Below, piece by piece: positions 7,723 through 20,697 of a DNA stretch of 64,000 nt (position 1 is the first letter of the stretch; every line of letters starts with the position of its first letter). The notes under the pieces are model-generated. The model was not told where the DNA came from, ran no database searches, and saw only the letters and a list, made by a program, of their open reading frames with translations. Location: contig NZ_FONM01000001.1 in the NCBI RefSeq assembly GCF_900112935.1, forward strand, positions 363,132 through 427,131. Reading direction: 5' to 3'. Source of the DNA: Trichococcus pasteurii. GTDB lineage: Bacteria > Bacillota > Bacilli > Lactobacillales > Aerococcaceae. The translations under genes were made by a program, and so were the position numbers.

Positions 7723-8436
7723 ATGCAAAAATATGTCGTCATATCCAACGATATTCGGAATAAAATCGTAAATGGAGAGTTCGTTGCTAATCAACAGATT
7801 CCCTTCGAAAAAGATATGTGCATCCATTACAACGCAAGCAAAATGACGGTCAAAAAAGCGGTGGATATTTTGGTTGCGGAAGGGTTGATCATCAAACGGA
7901 GAGGATCCGGTACTTTTGTGAAGGATCTGAATCTGGAGGAAATCGAGCGCGTGACGATGGCGAATCAATTCCGCGGCACAACTGCGCTCAATGCCGGGAA
8001 GAAGGTCCACAGCAAAATACTGAACTTTTCAATCATGAAGGTGCCGGAAGATGCCGCGAAAAAGTTGAATATTTCTCTTGGCAGCTTTGTATATGACATC
8101 TATCGCGTACGCTATGTGGAGGACGAGCCGACCGTCATGGAAAAAATCTACATGCCGATTGATTTGATTCCTAACATCAAAGAAAAAAATATCAACGGAT
8201 CCATTTATGACTACATCGAAAAGGATCTTCATTTGAAAATACAAAGTGCGCATCGGACGGTTTCTGTTCGCAAAGCCACTGATTTCGAAGCGGATGAGCT
8301 GGGACTGGAAAAGGGTGATCCTGTGGCGGTAGCCGAACAGGTCGGCTATCTCGATACCGGTCATGCGTTTGAGTTCTCCACCTCTGTCCATCGCTACGAT
8401 AAATTTGCCGTCGAAATCGTTTTGACGCGCAATTGA
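7723..8436 (+). CDS. GntR/HutC-family regulator with UTRA domain
   Basis: A 237-residue transcription factor. Residues 1-70 form the GntR winged helix (SNDIRNKIVNGEF, then LIIKRRGSGTFV), and residues about 90-232 form a UTRA ligand-binding domain (VYDIYRVRYVEDEPTVMEKIYMP). UTRA regulators usually sense phosphorylated sugars and control sugar uptake or glycosidase genes. Here there is no target gene next to it: the helicase ends 196 bp upstream and a convergent Nudix gene lies downstream. The target is therefore elsewhere, possibly the beta-glucoside genes at 14-20 kb, which is only a guess. Confidence 0.85.
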   Translation: MQKYVVISNDIRNKIVNGEFVANQQIPFEKDMCIHYNASKMTVKKAVDILVAEGLIIKRRGSGTFVKDLNLEEIERVTMANQFRGTTALNAGKKVHSKILNFSIMKVPEDAAKKLNISLGSFVYDIYRVRYVEDEPTVMEKIYMPIDLIPNIKEKNINGSIYDYIEKDLHLKIQSAHRTVSVRKATDFEADELGLEKGDPVAVAEQVGYLDTGHAFEFSTSVHRYDKFAVEIVLTRN

Positions 8437-8483
8437 GCGGAAGTTCTGTGAGGGCAGTTGCGATTCGGCGGCGCGGTGGCTTG

Positions 8484-8566
8484 AACTCCGGGGAAGCTGT
8501 CGTTAGACGGAGAAGGGGATTTGAATCGATCCGGTCCTACGGTGGCGCAGAGCTCGCCGGAGCAGG
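8484..8566. repeat. degenerate CCGG hairpin units
   Basis: CTCCGG followed 16 nt later by CGGAG, then a second CCGG/CCGGAG block about 43 bp on. It resembles the better arrays at 17.6, 20.7, 40.2 and 44.8 kb but is less regular. Confidence 0.3.
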
Positions 8567-8593
8567 CTACATTAACTACTAAAATTTTAAGCA

Positions 8594-8627
8594 GAAAGGT
8601 CCGCCTCGAAAATGAGACGGACCTTTT
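8594..8627. terminator. bidirectional terminator
   Basis: AAAGGTCCG/CGGACCTTTT stem with a short loop between the convergent GntR and Nudix genes; A/T runs flank both sides. Confidence 0.8.
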
Positions 8628-8637
8628 GTGTTTTCTG

Positions 8638-9054
8638 TTAGTTTTTCATGCCTTCAATAAAATCGATGGCGGACTGCAGGATATTTTTGTCGTTGTCGTA
8701 GGTGATGGCCTGCAAAGCTTCGTTGAACGGCATCCAGGCGAAGTCGGTGACTTCGGCATCCTGTTTTTCGATCGTTTCCGTGTGGGCGAAGGCTATGAAG
8801 TAGACGACTTCTTTGATCACGTCGGGAGCCGGGGAGTAGCTGACGGATTTTCGGAAGGTGGTGCTTAGATCGGTGCTTAAGCCGGTTTCTTCCTTGATTT
8901 CCCTCAATGCTGTTTCGACTTCCGTTTCGCCGTCCTCAACGTGGCCTTTCGGGAATGCCCAATGGCCTCCGTTTTCATGTTTGATCAATAATACTTTTCG
9001 ATTCGTGTTATCCGGGGAGAACACGATGGCTCCGCACGATTTTTCTGATTTCAT
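8638..9054 (-). CDS. Nudix hydrolase, Ap4A-hydrolase-like
   Basis: A 138-residue single-domain Nudix enzyme with a complete Nudix box: GHVEDGE near residues 37-43, then REIKEETG. It opens with CGAIVF and has WAFPKGH just before the box, as in asymmetric diadenosine tetraphosphate hydrolases, which clear Ap4A or related nucleoside diphosphate compounds. Metal is bound through the REIKEE glutamates. It stands alone, convergent with the GntR gene and divergent from the purine permease, so its role is judged from the family only. Confidence 0.85.
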   Translation of the reverse strand: MKSEKSCGAIVFSPDNTNRKVLLIKHENGGHWAFPKGHVEDGETEVETALREIKEETGLSTDLSTTFRKSVSYSPAPDVIKEVVYFIAFAHTETIEKQDAEVTDFAWMPFNEALQAITYDNDKNILQSAIDFIEGMKN

Positions 9055-9284
9055 AGTTTATGCTCCATTCAATTGTTTCATTTATTCTACAGGTTGCTTA
9101 TGAATATAGTATAACAAAAAAATGGTTCAAATCGCAGACAAATCAGATAAGGAATCTTTTTTCGTAATTCGGAAATTCAGTATAAATACATAATAATTCT
9201 CTTTAATGTTCGTCTTTATCCTCTAAAAAGCATGAAAATGTGAAGATTCTCATAATGAAAGCCCTTATAATTCGGTGTTTACAC

Positions 9285-9313
9285 TTTACAATTGTATGTG
9301 ATATCGATATAAT
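9285..9313 (+). promoter_or_regulatory. promoter of the purine permease
   Basis: TTTACA (9285-9290), exactly 17 bp, TATAAT (9308-9313), with a leader of about 65 nt. The rest of 9055-9384 is AT-rich and holds no gene; I see no purine riboswitch core. Confidence 0.7.
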
Positions 9314-9327
9314 TTTATTTGTCGTTA

Positions 9328-9372
9328 ATAAACGAATTATATTTTGTTTTGCAATCATTAATGTTCGTTATC
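9328..9372 (+). promoter_or_regulatory. PurBox-like sites in the permease leader
   Basis: ATAAACGAATTAT (9328-9340) and, inverted, AATGTTCGTTATC (9360-9372) each approach the PurR-binding consensus AWWWCCGAACWWT, with two mismatches each. A third similar site (AATGTTCGTCTTT) lies at 9204-9216. Purine control of a purine transporter is plausible but unproven. Confidence 0.25.
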
Positions 9373-9384
9373 AGGAGGAGAAGC

Positions 9385-10698
9385 ATGGAAGAGAAAGTAC
9401 ATTCAGGCCTGACTTACGGTGTGGAAGATAAACCGGATTTAGGCACGACAATCGTTTTAGGGTTTCAGAACGTCATCACCGCTTTTGGTGGTTTAGTGGC
9501 AGTACCGCTTATTATTGCCGGAATCGCAGGTTTCGGGGTTGAGGATACTGCTTATATGGTCAGCGCGGCGCTTTTGGCCTCGGGTATCGTTTCAATCATT
9601 CAATCAAAAGGTTTTGGTCCGAAATGGTTCCGCGTCGGTGCAGGCTTACCGACGATCATGGGAACTGACTTTGCCTTTGTGGCGCCGGCTGCTTCCGTCA
9701 TCGGTGCTGGCGGCATCACTGCCTATTTCGGCGGTACGATGTTGGGGGCTTTGTTGGAAGTTGGTTTAAGTTATTTTGTAAAACCTTTGTTGAAATTTTT
9801 CCCGCCAGTTGTTACCGGATCGGTTATTTCTTTAATGGGGATGACGCTGATGTCCGTTGTGATGGGCTGGGCAGGCGGTGGTTTCGGATCTGAGGATTTC
9901 GGTAATCCGATGAACATCGGTATCGCAGTGCTTGTGTTCTTGGTCATCGCTTTGATCAACCATTATGGTCCAAGCAGAATTGCGCCAGCAGCTGTTCTGA
10001 TTGGTGCCGCAATCGGTTATGTTGTCTGTATTCTGTTGGGGATGGTCGACTTCGGGCAAGTCGTTGCCGCTGAATGGTTCGCGTTTCCACAATTCTTCAA
10101 ATTCGGAGTGCCTGATTTCAAACTTGAATACGCAATTCCTTTTGTATCCGGATATCTGGTGACAGTCATCGAAACAGTCGGCGTTATGCAGACATTGGGC
10201 GCTGTTACGGAAACGAAACTGACGGATGAAAGAATCGCTGCCGGTGTCCGTGCGGATGGTTTCGGTTCATTCATCGCGCCTTTCATCGGTTCCGGTCCTG
10301 CCGCAACCTTCAGCCAAAATGCTGGATTGATTCCGTTGACCCGCAATGCTTCCCGCAAAGTAGCCATCATGGGCGGTATCATCATGATCGTGATGAGCCT
10401 GTTCCCTAAATTTGCTACGCTGATTTCAATCATGCCGCAACCTGTATTGGGTGGTGCCGGCATCTTGATGTTCGGTACGGTTGCCGCTGCCGGTGTGCAA
10501 TCATTGTCGCGTGTTGAATTCAACAACCGCAACATGATCATCGTCGCTTCTGCGTTGGGTGTCGGTCTGGGTGTTTCCTTTGTTCCGGATACAGTGGCGC
10601 AATTGCCGGGCATCTTGAGCGGATTGTTCTCTTCCGGTATCTCCGCAGGGACAATCGTAGCGTTGTTGTTGAACATCATTTTGAAAGAAAAAGCCTAA
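9385..10698 (+). CDS. NCS2-family nucleobase permease (xanthine/uracil/guanine type)
   Basis: A 437-residue membrane protein of the nucleobase:cation symporter-2 family with about 12-14 hydrophobic segments. The start at 9385 follows AGGAGGAGAAGC; an upstream TTG frame lacks this site. Family signs include the N-terminal GFQNVITAFGGLVAVPLIIAG and the central TVIETVGVMQTLGAVT and SGPAATFSQNAGLIPLT blocks, which in this family line the substrate pore. A xanthine or guanine substrate is favoured because guanine deaminase lies 0.8 kb downstream on the other strand. Exact substrate is not readable from sequence. Confidence 0.85.
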   Translation: MEEKVHSGLTYGVEDKPDLGTTIVLGFQNVITAFGGLVAVPLIIAGIAGFGVEDTAYMVSAALLASGIVSIIQSKGFGPKWFRVGAGLPTIMGTDFAFVAPAASVIGAGGITAYFGGTMLGALLEVGLSYFVKPLLKFFPPVVTGSVISLMGMTLMSVVMGWAGGGFGSEDFGNPMNIGIAVLVFLVIALINHYGPSRIAPAAVLIGAAIGYVVCILLGMVDFGQVVAAEWFAFPQFFKFGVPDFKLEYAIPFVSGYLVTVIETVGVMQTLGAVTETKLTDERIAAGVRADGFGSFIAPFIGSGPAATFSQNAGLIPLTRNASRKVAIMGGIIMIVMSLFPKFATLISIMPQPVLGGAGILMFGTVAAAGVQSLSRVEFNNRNMIIVASALGVGLGVSFVPDTVAQLPGILSGLFSSGISAGTIVALLLNIILKEKA

Positions 10699-10720
10699 AT
10701 ATATGCTGCTTGAGCAGCTT

Positions 10721-10786
10721 GTATGAAAAGAAACACGTAAGCATCCGCTTGGCTGCTTACGTGTTTCTTTTCATACTATTTTTTTT
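10721..10786 (+). terminator. strong terminator after the permease
   Basis: A perfect 23-bp stem (10721-10743 with 10754-10776) encloses a 10-nt loop and is followed by a run of eight T. Unusually long and perfect. Confidence 0.9.
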
Positions 10787-10801
10787 AGAGTATTCGAAAA
10801 A

Positions 10802-11182
10802 TTATTTTTCGCGCTTTACTTCAATTCGATAGCCATCAGGGTCCGTCACAAAGAAATAAGTCGGTGTGCCGCCTGAAAGTCCTTTTAACTCACCTGTTTC
10901 ATAAGCAGAAGCTTTACAAACTTCGTGCATTTTTTCTAAGTCACTGACAGTCACACCTAAATGACTGAAGCCATTTCCTACGTTATATGGCTCGGCATCG
11001 TAATTGTAAGTGAGTTCAATTTGTACAGAAGAACCGGGAGAATTCAGATAAATTAAATCAAACTTATTTTCAGGGAATTTTCTGTGGCTGGCAACCTCAA
11101 ATTCAAATAGATTCGTATAGAAGTCTAAAGTAGCGTCAATGTCTCTGACACGCAGGCAAATCTCAACGAGTTTTTGGTTCAT
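10802..11182 (-). CDS. VOC/glyoxalase I-like protein
   Basis: A 126-residue vicinal-oxygen-chelate protein, the length of bacterial glyoxalase I. The start at 11182 follows TTGGAGGATGATATT; an earlier in-frame start would swallow that site. Three of the four glyoxalase metal ligands are in place: Glu in IELTYN, His in FSHLGV and Glu in YRIEVK. The first ligand, a His just before LRV in glyoxalase I, is replaced by Glu (VEICLRV). It could still detoxify methylglyoxal adducts or act on another substrate. The gene is monocistronic and convergent with the permease. Confidence 0.75.
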   Translation of the reverse strand: MNQKLVEICLRVRDIDATLDFYTNLFEFEVASHRKFPENKFDLIYLNSPGSSVQIELTYNYDAEPYNVGNGFSHLGVTVSDLEKMHEVCKASAYETGELKGLSGGTPTYFFVTDPDGYRIEVKREK

Positions 11183-11340
11183 AATATCATCCTCCAATAG
11201 TTTCTTATTATTATTCTAACATGAATAGGTCATATGGGCATTTTATTTACCTCCATTTCATCTTCTATATTGATTTTCAATATATCGACAGGAAATGGGC
11301 ACAGAGCTTAATCTGTTAATGCGAGTATTCATTGACAAAA

Positions 11341-11440
11341 TTGTCCGATAACCCGGAAGAATCGGACAACTATCCCCCGGACAACCATGTTACGATAAAA
11401 AAAACTCCGAATCATCAATAATCCGGAGGCTAGCTGGAGT
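11341..11440. repeat. single CCG/CGG hairpin units in a gene-free gap
   Basis: TTGTCCGAT and ATCGGACAA flank 11 nt at 11341-11371, matching the geometry of the 20.7-kb array, and ACTCCG/CCGGAG follows at 11404-11428. The rest of 11183-11493 is AT-rich and shows no gene. Confidence 0.45.
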
Positions 11441-11493
11441 TGCTGAGGCAGCACCCCAAAAGCAGCACACTACAAATTCATCTCATGAGTCAA

Positions 11494-12864
11494 TTACAAC
11501 CTTTTATGCACGCATTCCCCCTGGACCCAGACCTCGCGGATGTTTTCCGGACGACTCAAAAAGAGGATCTTGTGCAGCAGGTCTTCCATGGAAATCGCTT
11601 CCTCAAAAATCTGTAGCTTGGCATTAGGTGCGTTGACGTCGATCACTTGGACATCCCAGATGTAGTTTTTTTCCAAGCGTCCGATCGGCAGGCTCAGGCT
11701 CTGTCCTCCGCCGGCAGTCACATAGTAGAATGCCTCGTTGGCGGAAATCCGCGAATGTGGCAGGCCGCGTTCCGAAGCAGGTAATGACGGATCGACGCCT
11801 TCTTCCAGCATTCTCGACGCGATGACCGCTTGCCTGATGTTGTCGAATAGGCTAGGGGAGAAGCCACCGGAAATGTCCGTGCCCAAACCGATGTCTATCC
11901 CTTTCTGAGTGAAACGTGCAGCCGGCAGGACGCCGTTCGAGAAAAAGACATTGGAGATCGGGCAATGCGCGATTGCGGTGCCGGTTTCGGCGAACAGTTC
12001 GGCATCCGCATCCGAAAGGAAGACGGCATGAGCCATGACCGCTTTGTCCTGCAAAAGGCCCATCTCATGGAGCGCAAAGGTGTCGCTCTTGTGCATCCGT
12101 TCATGGACATAGTTGTGCTCCCAATCGCTTTCGCTGCAATGTGATTGGATATGTGTATCATACTTTTTCGCTAACTCGCCGAGGCCCGCCAACGCTTCGT
12201 CCGTGCAGCTTGGGATGAAACGGGGCGTCACAACCGGGTAGACGCCTTGTTTGGTCGTCTTGTTCAATTCTTGGACGAGTTGGATGAAACTTTCCGTATC
12301 CGCCAATGCGGCTTCGGTGCTTTCATCCCGGTAATACGCCGGATTCTGCTCCCAATCATCCATGACCACTTTCCCGACCAAACCGCGTTGGCCTTTGTCG
12401 GCGCAGATCTGGGCCAACAGAAAGCTGGCTTCCTTGTGGACGGTCGCGAAATAGAGCGCAGTCGTCGTTCCGTTTGCCAACAGCGTCGCGACAAGGTCCT
12501 GGTAGACTTTGCGGGCGAAATCCAGATCGGAGAATTTCGATTCCAGCGGGAAAGTATAGGTGTCCAGCCAATCATGCAAAGGGATGTCCATGACAGTGCC
12601 GGCCTGGGCCCATTGCGGTGCATGGATGTGCAGATCGATGAACCCCGGCAGGAAATACTGTCCCTCAGCAAGCTCGTGGAATTTATCCGTTCCGCTGTAG
12701 GCAGCCAAAGTCGTTCCGTAATCTGGATCCAGTGGCTTCAGGATGCGTTGGATCACACCATCCGCATCCAGACAAAACAGACAATCTTTCAATGCGTCCA
12801 CTTCCTGCGGCGTCTTGCTTGTGAAAGCCGCCCCCCGAAACACTTTAGCATATGCATGATCCAT
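11494..12864 (-). CDS. guaD: guanine deaminase
   Basis: A 456-residue amidohydrolase that converts guanine to xanthine and ammonia. The zinc ligands of the family are visible: the PGFIDLHIHAPQ motif near residues 72-83, HCSES, AHAVFLSD and GTDISGG with the conserved Asp. GTTTALYFAT is characteristic of guanine deaminases. The ATG at 12864 follows AAGGAGGAGTTCAT. With the NCS2 permease nearby it suggests guanine uptake and salvage through xanthine or use as a nitrogen source. Confidence 0.92.
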   Translation of the reverse strand: MDHAYAKVFRGAAFTSKTPQEVDALKDCLFCLDADGVIQRILKPLDPDYGTTLAAYSGTDKFHELAEGQYFLPGFIDLHIHAPQWAQAGTVMDIPLHDWLDTYTFPLESKFSDLDFARKVYQDLVATLLANGTTTALYFATVHKEASFLLAQICADKGQRGLVGKVVMDDWEQNPAYYRDESTEAALADTESFIQLVQELNKTTKQGVYPVVTPRFIPSCTDEALAGLGELAKKYDTHIQSHCSESDWEHNYVHERMHKSDTFALHEMGLLQDKAVMAHAVFLSDADAELFAETGTAIAHCPISNVFFSNGVLPAARFTQKGIDIGLGTDISGGFSPSLFDNIRQAVIASRMLEEGVDPSLPASERGLPHSRISANEAFYYVTAGGGQSLSLPIGRLEKNYIWDVQVIDVNAPNAKLQIFEEAISMEDLLHKILFLSRPENIREVWVQGECVHKRL

Positions 12865-13004
12865 ATGAACTCCTCCTTATCCTGTTTCCTTGCCTTCATT
12901 ATATCACTCCGGACGAAAGAGGAGATCGCGAAAGCAATGATATCTAAGCGACGATTATTCAGGTATACTTAAAGAAAGAAAACCATCAGGAAGGAATGAA
13001 CTAA

Positions 13005-13646
13005 GTGCCCGCCAAAATCATGGAACCCATTCTGCCAAAGGATTTACCTGAAAAAAATTTCGCCGACTGTTTCGATCCGGATGAGCCTTACATAGAGCAT
13101 GCCATCTTCAAAGATACTGCCATCGACCTTGGCGACAGACGGGGAGTGGAGTTCACCGAAGTCAGATTCCAGAACGTGACTTTCAGCGAAACGACAGTAC
13201 CTCAATTGTACTTGCGGGATGTCATCTTCGAAAGCTGCGATTTCGCTAATGTTCAGTTGGATGAAGTCACGATGAAGCGGGTCCGCTTCGTGAATTGCCG
13301 TCTCATCGGCACCTCGATGACTGAAGGGGTCTTTGAGGATGTGATCTTCCGGGAATGCAACCTGCAGATGGCGGCCTTGGGATTCAGCAAGCAGAAGAAT
13401 GTCCGTTACGAGAACTGTCGCCTGAATGAAGCCGATTTTTATACATGCAAACTGAAGAAAGTCGATTTTTCGGAGTGCGAGCTGTCCGGGATCAATTTCA
13501 CGGGGACTCCCCTGAAGGCGATCGACATCAGCAGTTGCCGATTCGAGCGAATCAGCGTCACGCTTGAGGATCTCAAAGGCGCGATCGTCAGCGAGGAACA
13601 GGCGCTGGCCTTTGTTGTGATGCTCGGACTGGTCATCAAAGAGTAA
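13005..13646 (+). CDS. pentapeptide-repeat protein
   Basis: A 213-residue protein with tandem five-residue steps centred on Phe/Leu (for example VRFQNVTFSETTV, DVIFESCDFANVQL, VDFSECELSGINF) spanning about residues 50-185, which should form a right-handed quadrilateral beta-helix. There is no signal or membrane segment. The start is GTG at 13005, 8 nt after AGGAAGGA. Relatives include gyrase-protecting Qnr-like proteins and many of unknown role; Cys is frequent at the repeat centres. It is followed 31 bp later by a membrane-protein gene on the same strand. Confidence 0.85.
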   Translation: MPAKIMEPILPKDLPEKNFADCFDPDEPYIEHAIFKDTAIDLGDRRGVEFTEVRFQNVTFSETTVPQLYLRDVIFESCDFANVQLDEVTMKRVRFVNCRLIGTSMTEGVFEDVIFRECNLQMAALGFSKQKNVRYENCRLNEADFYTCKLKKVDFSECELSGINFTGTPLKAIDISSCRFERISVTLEDLKGAIVSEEQALAFVVMLGLVIKE

Positions 13647-13677
13647 AAAATGTGAAGGATAGAATAAGGAGGACGAT

Positions 13678-14334
13678 ATGGAGAAAAAAGTGTTAGCAAG
13701 TGAACTTGCTTTGGCGATGGGCGTGATGTGCAACGCCATTGCCGTGTCGTTGATGATCAAAAGTGAATTAGGGGTGTCGACGATTTCATCCGTGCCGGTG
13801 GTGTTGAACGAAATGTTTGCGCACGTGACGATCGGCAGCTGGAACTTTCTCTTCCAAGTGGTCCTTGTGGTGGTGATGGCTCTGATCACGCGGAAATTTT
13901 TGGGTTATGTTTTTTCAATTGCATTGGCTTTGCTTTTCGGCTACCTGCTGGATTTCTTTGAATTGCTTTTTTCGGGAATCGTCGCAAACATACCGCTGCG
14001 GATCGTGTTCTTTTTCACCGGATTTTTCATGTTGTCGCTTGGGATCAGCCTGATGTTGAATTGCCGCTTGCCGGCTCTTCCGTTCGACTTGTTCGTACGT
14101 GAGATGTCCGAGCATTTCGGACTAACCGTCAAGCAGATGAAGACGGGATTCGACGCCGTTTGCGTCGGATTGAGTGTTGTCTTCTCGTTGCTGTTCCTGG
14201 AGGGAATCGCCGGAGTCGGGCTTGGGACCGTGTTCGCCATGCTCTTCACTGGTACGGTGACGCAACATTTCGTGAACCGATTGAACAGCCGCTTCGTTTT
14301 CCAGAAAATGATGACAATCAAAGAACGCGCGTAA
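13678..14334 (+). CDS. YczE/YitT-like (DUF6198) membrane protein
   Basis: A 218-residue integral membrane protein with about five or six transmembrane segments. The start (ELALAMGVMCNAIAVSLMIKSELGVSTISSVP) and the later LALPFDLFVREM-like block match the YczE-like family of small permease-like proteins of unknown function. Ribosome site AAGGAGG precedes the ATG. Possibly cotranscribed with the pentapeptide-repeat gene; a terminator follows. Confidence 0.65.
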   Translation: MEKKVLASELALAMGVMCNAIAVSLMIKSELGVSTISSVPVVLNEMFAHVTIGSWNFLFQVVLVVVMALITRKFLGYVFSIALALLFGYLLDFFELLFSGIVANIPLRIVFFFTGFFMLSLGISLMLNCRLPALPFDLFVREMSEHFGLTVKQMKTGFDAVCVGLSVVFSLLFLEGIAGVGLGTVFAMLFTGTVTQHFVNRLNSRFVFQKMMTIKERA

Positions 14335-14341
14335 CGCAGTG

Positions 14342-14369
14342 GCTGCCTCCTAGCGAGGCAGTTTTTTTT
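14342..14369 (+). terminator. terminator after the membrane-protein gene
   Basis: CTGCCTC/GAGGCAG stem followed by eight T. Confidence 0.85.
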
Positions 14370-14386
14370 CATTTATTTCAAACTGT

Positions 14387-14486
14387 AAAAATCGCTTTCA
14401 AAAAAATGTTGATCCATCAACGAAAAAAATGAAAATAGATTTTTTCGTGGAAAGGGCTTGCATCTTTTTATTGGAAGTGCTAACAT
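14387..14486 (+). promoter_or_regulatory. beta-glucoside operon promoter with cre-like site
   Basis: TTGCAT (14458-14463), 17 bp, TAACAT (14481-14486). About 60 bp upstream, 14387-14400 read on the minus strand (TGAAAGCGATTTTT) matches 12 of 14 positions of the CcpA cre consensus. The promoter assignment is firmer than the cre site. Confidence 0.55.
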
Positions 14487-14496
14487 GTTGTTCATA

Positions 14497-14580
14497 GGAT
14501 TGTTACTGGTTGTGCAGGCAAAACCTAAATTGATACGAGATGATGTGCACATCATTTGGTGTTAGTTTAGGTTTTTTTTA
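14497..14580 (+). promoter_or_regulatory. RAT antiterminator site 1 overlapping a terminator, upstream of licT
   Basis: GGATTGTTACTGG...GCAGGCAAAACC (14497-14525) is a textbook ribonucleic antiterminator target for BglG/LicT proteins. Its 3' end overlaps the left arm of a terminator whose AAACCTAAA/TTTAGGTTT stem ends in an eight-T run. LicT binding at the RAT would prevent the terminator, so this is autoregulation of licT. Confidence 0.92.
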
Positions 14581-14605
14581 ATGGAAGGGGGAATGGGGAT
14601 AATCG

Positions 14606-15445
14606 ATGAAGATTGAAAAAGTCTACAATAACAACGTAGTGCTGGCGAAAGCCGGCGATTCATCCGAAGTCATTGTGATGGGAAAAGGGATCGGTTTCCA
14701 GAAAAGATCAGGGGACGTTTTCGACAAGTCTTTGATCGAGAAGACCTTCGTCATCCAGGAAAATGATTCAGCAGATCAACTAAAGGCCATTTATCAAGAT
14801 TTACCGCAAGAAGAATCAGATGCCATTTTTAAGATCATCCAAGAGGCCGAGACGAGGCTGAATCATATCTTCCAGGCAAACGTCTATCTGACGCTTGCCG
14901 ACCATATCCATTACGCCATCCAGCGGACAAAGGAAGGGATCGACTTGACCAATCCTTTGGCCTTCGAAGTGAAGAAGTTCTATCGTAGGGAGTACGAGCT
15001 CGGAAAAATCGGGCTGGAACTCATCGCGGAACACACCGGTGTCATGATGGCACCCGATGAAGCGACATCCATCGCTCTTCATTTTGTGAATGCGCAGAAG
15101 GAAGGCCAACTGATCGAAGAGACAATGAAAGTGACCCGGATCGTTCAGGATATCCTGAACATCGTCCGTTTGCATTTTGGAGTCGCCTTTGATGAAGACT
15201 CGATTTCCTATAATCGTTTCTACACCCATCTGCAGTACTTTGCGCAACGGGTCGTCATGGGGGAAGTTTTCCAGACGGCTCCGGATACCTTCTTATTGGA
15301 GCAAGTGAAGGCCAACTATCCGAATGCCTACAAGTGCGCGAATAAAATCTCCACCTATGTCGGAAGTGCCCATCATTTCCAGGTCGGTACCGACGAGATT
15401 GTTTACCTCACGATCCATATCCATCGGGTTGTGCAGCAAAAGTGA
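14606..15445 (+). CDS. licT: BglG/LicT-family transcriptional antiterminator
   Basis: A 279-residue RNA-binding regulator. The N-terminal CAT RNA-binding domain (about 1-55) has the typical MKIEKVYNNNVVLA and MGKGIGFQK; two PRD domains follow (about 65-170 and 172-277), with conserved His in LADHIHYAI, the HF region of IALHFVNAQ and HLQYFAQR. In the family, EII-dependent phosphorylation of PRD1 inactivates and HPr phosphorylation of PRD2 activates. Targets are the RAT sites at 14497 and 15467. Start ATG 14606. Confidence 0.93.
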   Translation: MKIEKVYNNNVVLAKAGDSSEVIVMGKGIGFQKRSGDVFDKSLIEKTFVIQENDSADQLKAIYQDLPQEESDAIFKIIQEAETRLNHIFQANVYLTLADHIHYAIQRTKEGIDLTNPLAFEVKKFYRREYELGKIGLELIAEHTGVMMAPDEATSIALHFVNAQKEGQLIEETMKVTRIVQDILNIVRLHFGVAFDEDSISYNRFYTHLQYFAQRVVMGEVFQTAPDTFLLEQVKANYPNAYKCANKISTYVGSAHHFQVGTDEIVYLTIHIHRVVQQK

Positions 15446-15466
15446 ATACCTAAGATGCTCTCAAGA

Positions 15467-15548
15467 GGATTGTTACTGGTAAAGCAGGCAAAACCTAAGT
15501 AGACAGCAGCGGAAGAAATTCCCATGCTCTCTATTTAGGTTTTTTTTA
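15467..15548 (+). promoter_or_regulatory. RAT antiterminator site 2 overlapping a terminator, upstream of bglP
   Basis: GGATTGTTACTGG...GCAGGCAAAACC (15467-15495) overlaps a second terminator whose stem closes with CTATTTAGGTTT and seven or more T. Differences from site 1 are confined mainly to the apical bases. It gates expression of the PTS and glucosidase genes. Confidence 0.92.
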
Positions 15549-15552
15549 TTAA

Positions 15553-17535
<1,983 letters not shown>

Positions 17536-17541
17536 ACAAAA

Positions 17542-17664
17542 ATATTCGGGAAATCAATCTTAACCGCAAGCAATATTTCCGGATAAAAACCAGATATCCG
17601 GGGAAAAAACCTAGACCGCAAGCCAAGTTCTCGAATAATAACCAGATATTCGGGAATTAGGTTT
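17542..17664. repeat. intergenic tandem hairpin array, 52-bp period
   Basis: Two full 52-bp units (17542-17593, 17594-17645) and a partial third lie between bglP and the first glucosidase. The units are about 70 percent alike. Across unit junctions they form TCCGGATA-N9-TATCCGG and TCGAATA-N9-TATTCGG hairpins, that is, 15 nt between CCGG and CCGG. The geometry matches the array at 20698. Confidence 0.7.
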
Positions 17665-17750
17665 GTGGTCTCAGGCGCCCGAACCCATTTGGGATGAATT
17701 GCCATCATTCAGGGCTGTCCCGCAATGAGTCAGACCCGTGCATAAAATAG

Positions 17751-20617
<2,867 letters not shown>

Positions 20618-20625
20618 ACAAATAC

Positions 20626-20668
20626 AAAATCCCCTGTTTCACGCTAGGCGTGGGCAGGGGATTTTTAT
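20626..20668 (+). terminator. terminator of the beta-glucoside operon
   Basis: AAATCCCCTG pairs with CAGGGGATTT around a loop containing an inner CACGC/GCGTG pairing; a T-rich run follows. Confidence 0.85.
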
Positions 20669-20697
20669 TTGCCTATATGCGGTTGGGCTTCAGCCGG

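Noticed and set aside
8513-8560. A tRNA suggested by GGGGATTTGAATCGATCC
   Set aside because: The arm resembles a T-arm by chance; no acceptor stem or anticodon arm can be formed around it.
9055-9384. A purine riboswitch before the permease
   Set aside because: The conserved three-way-junction core of the purine aptamer is not present; a normal promoter explains the gap.
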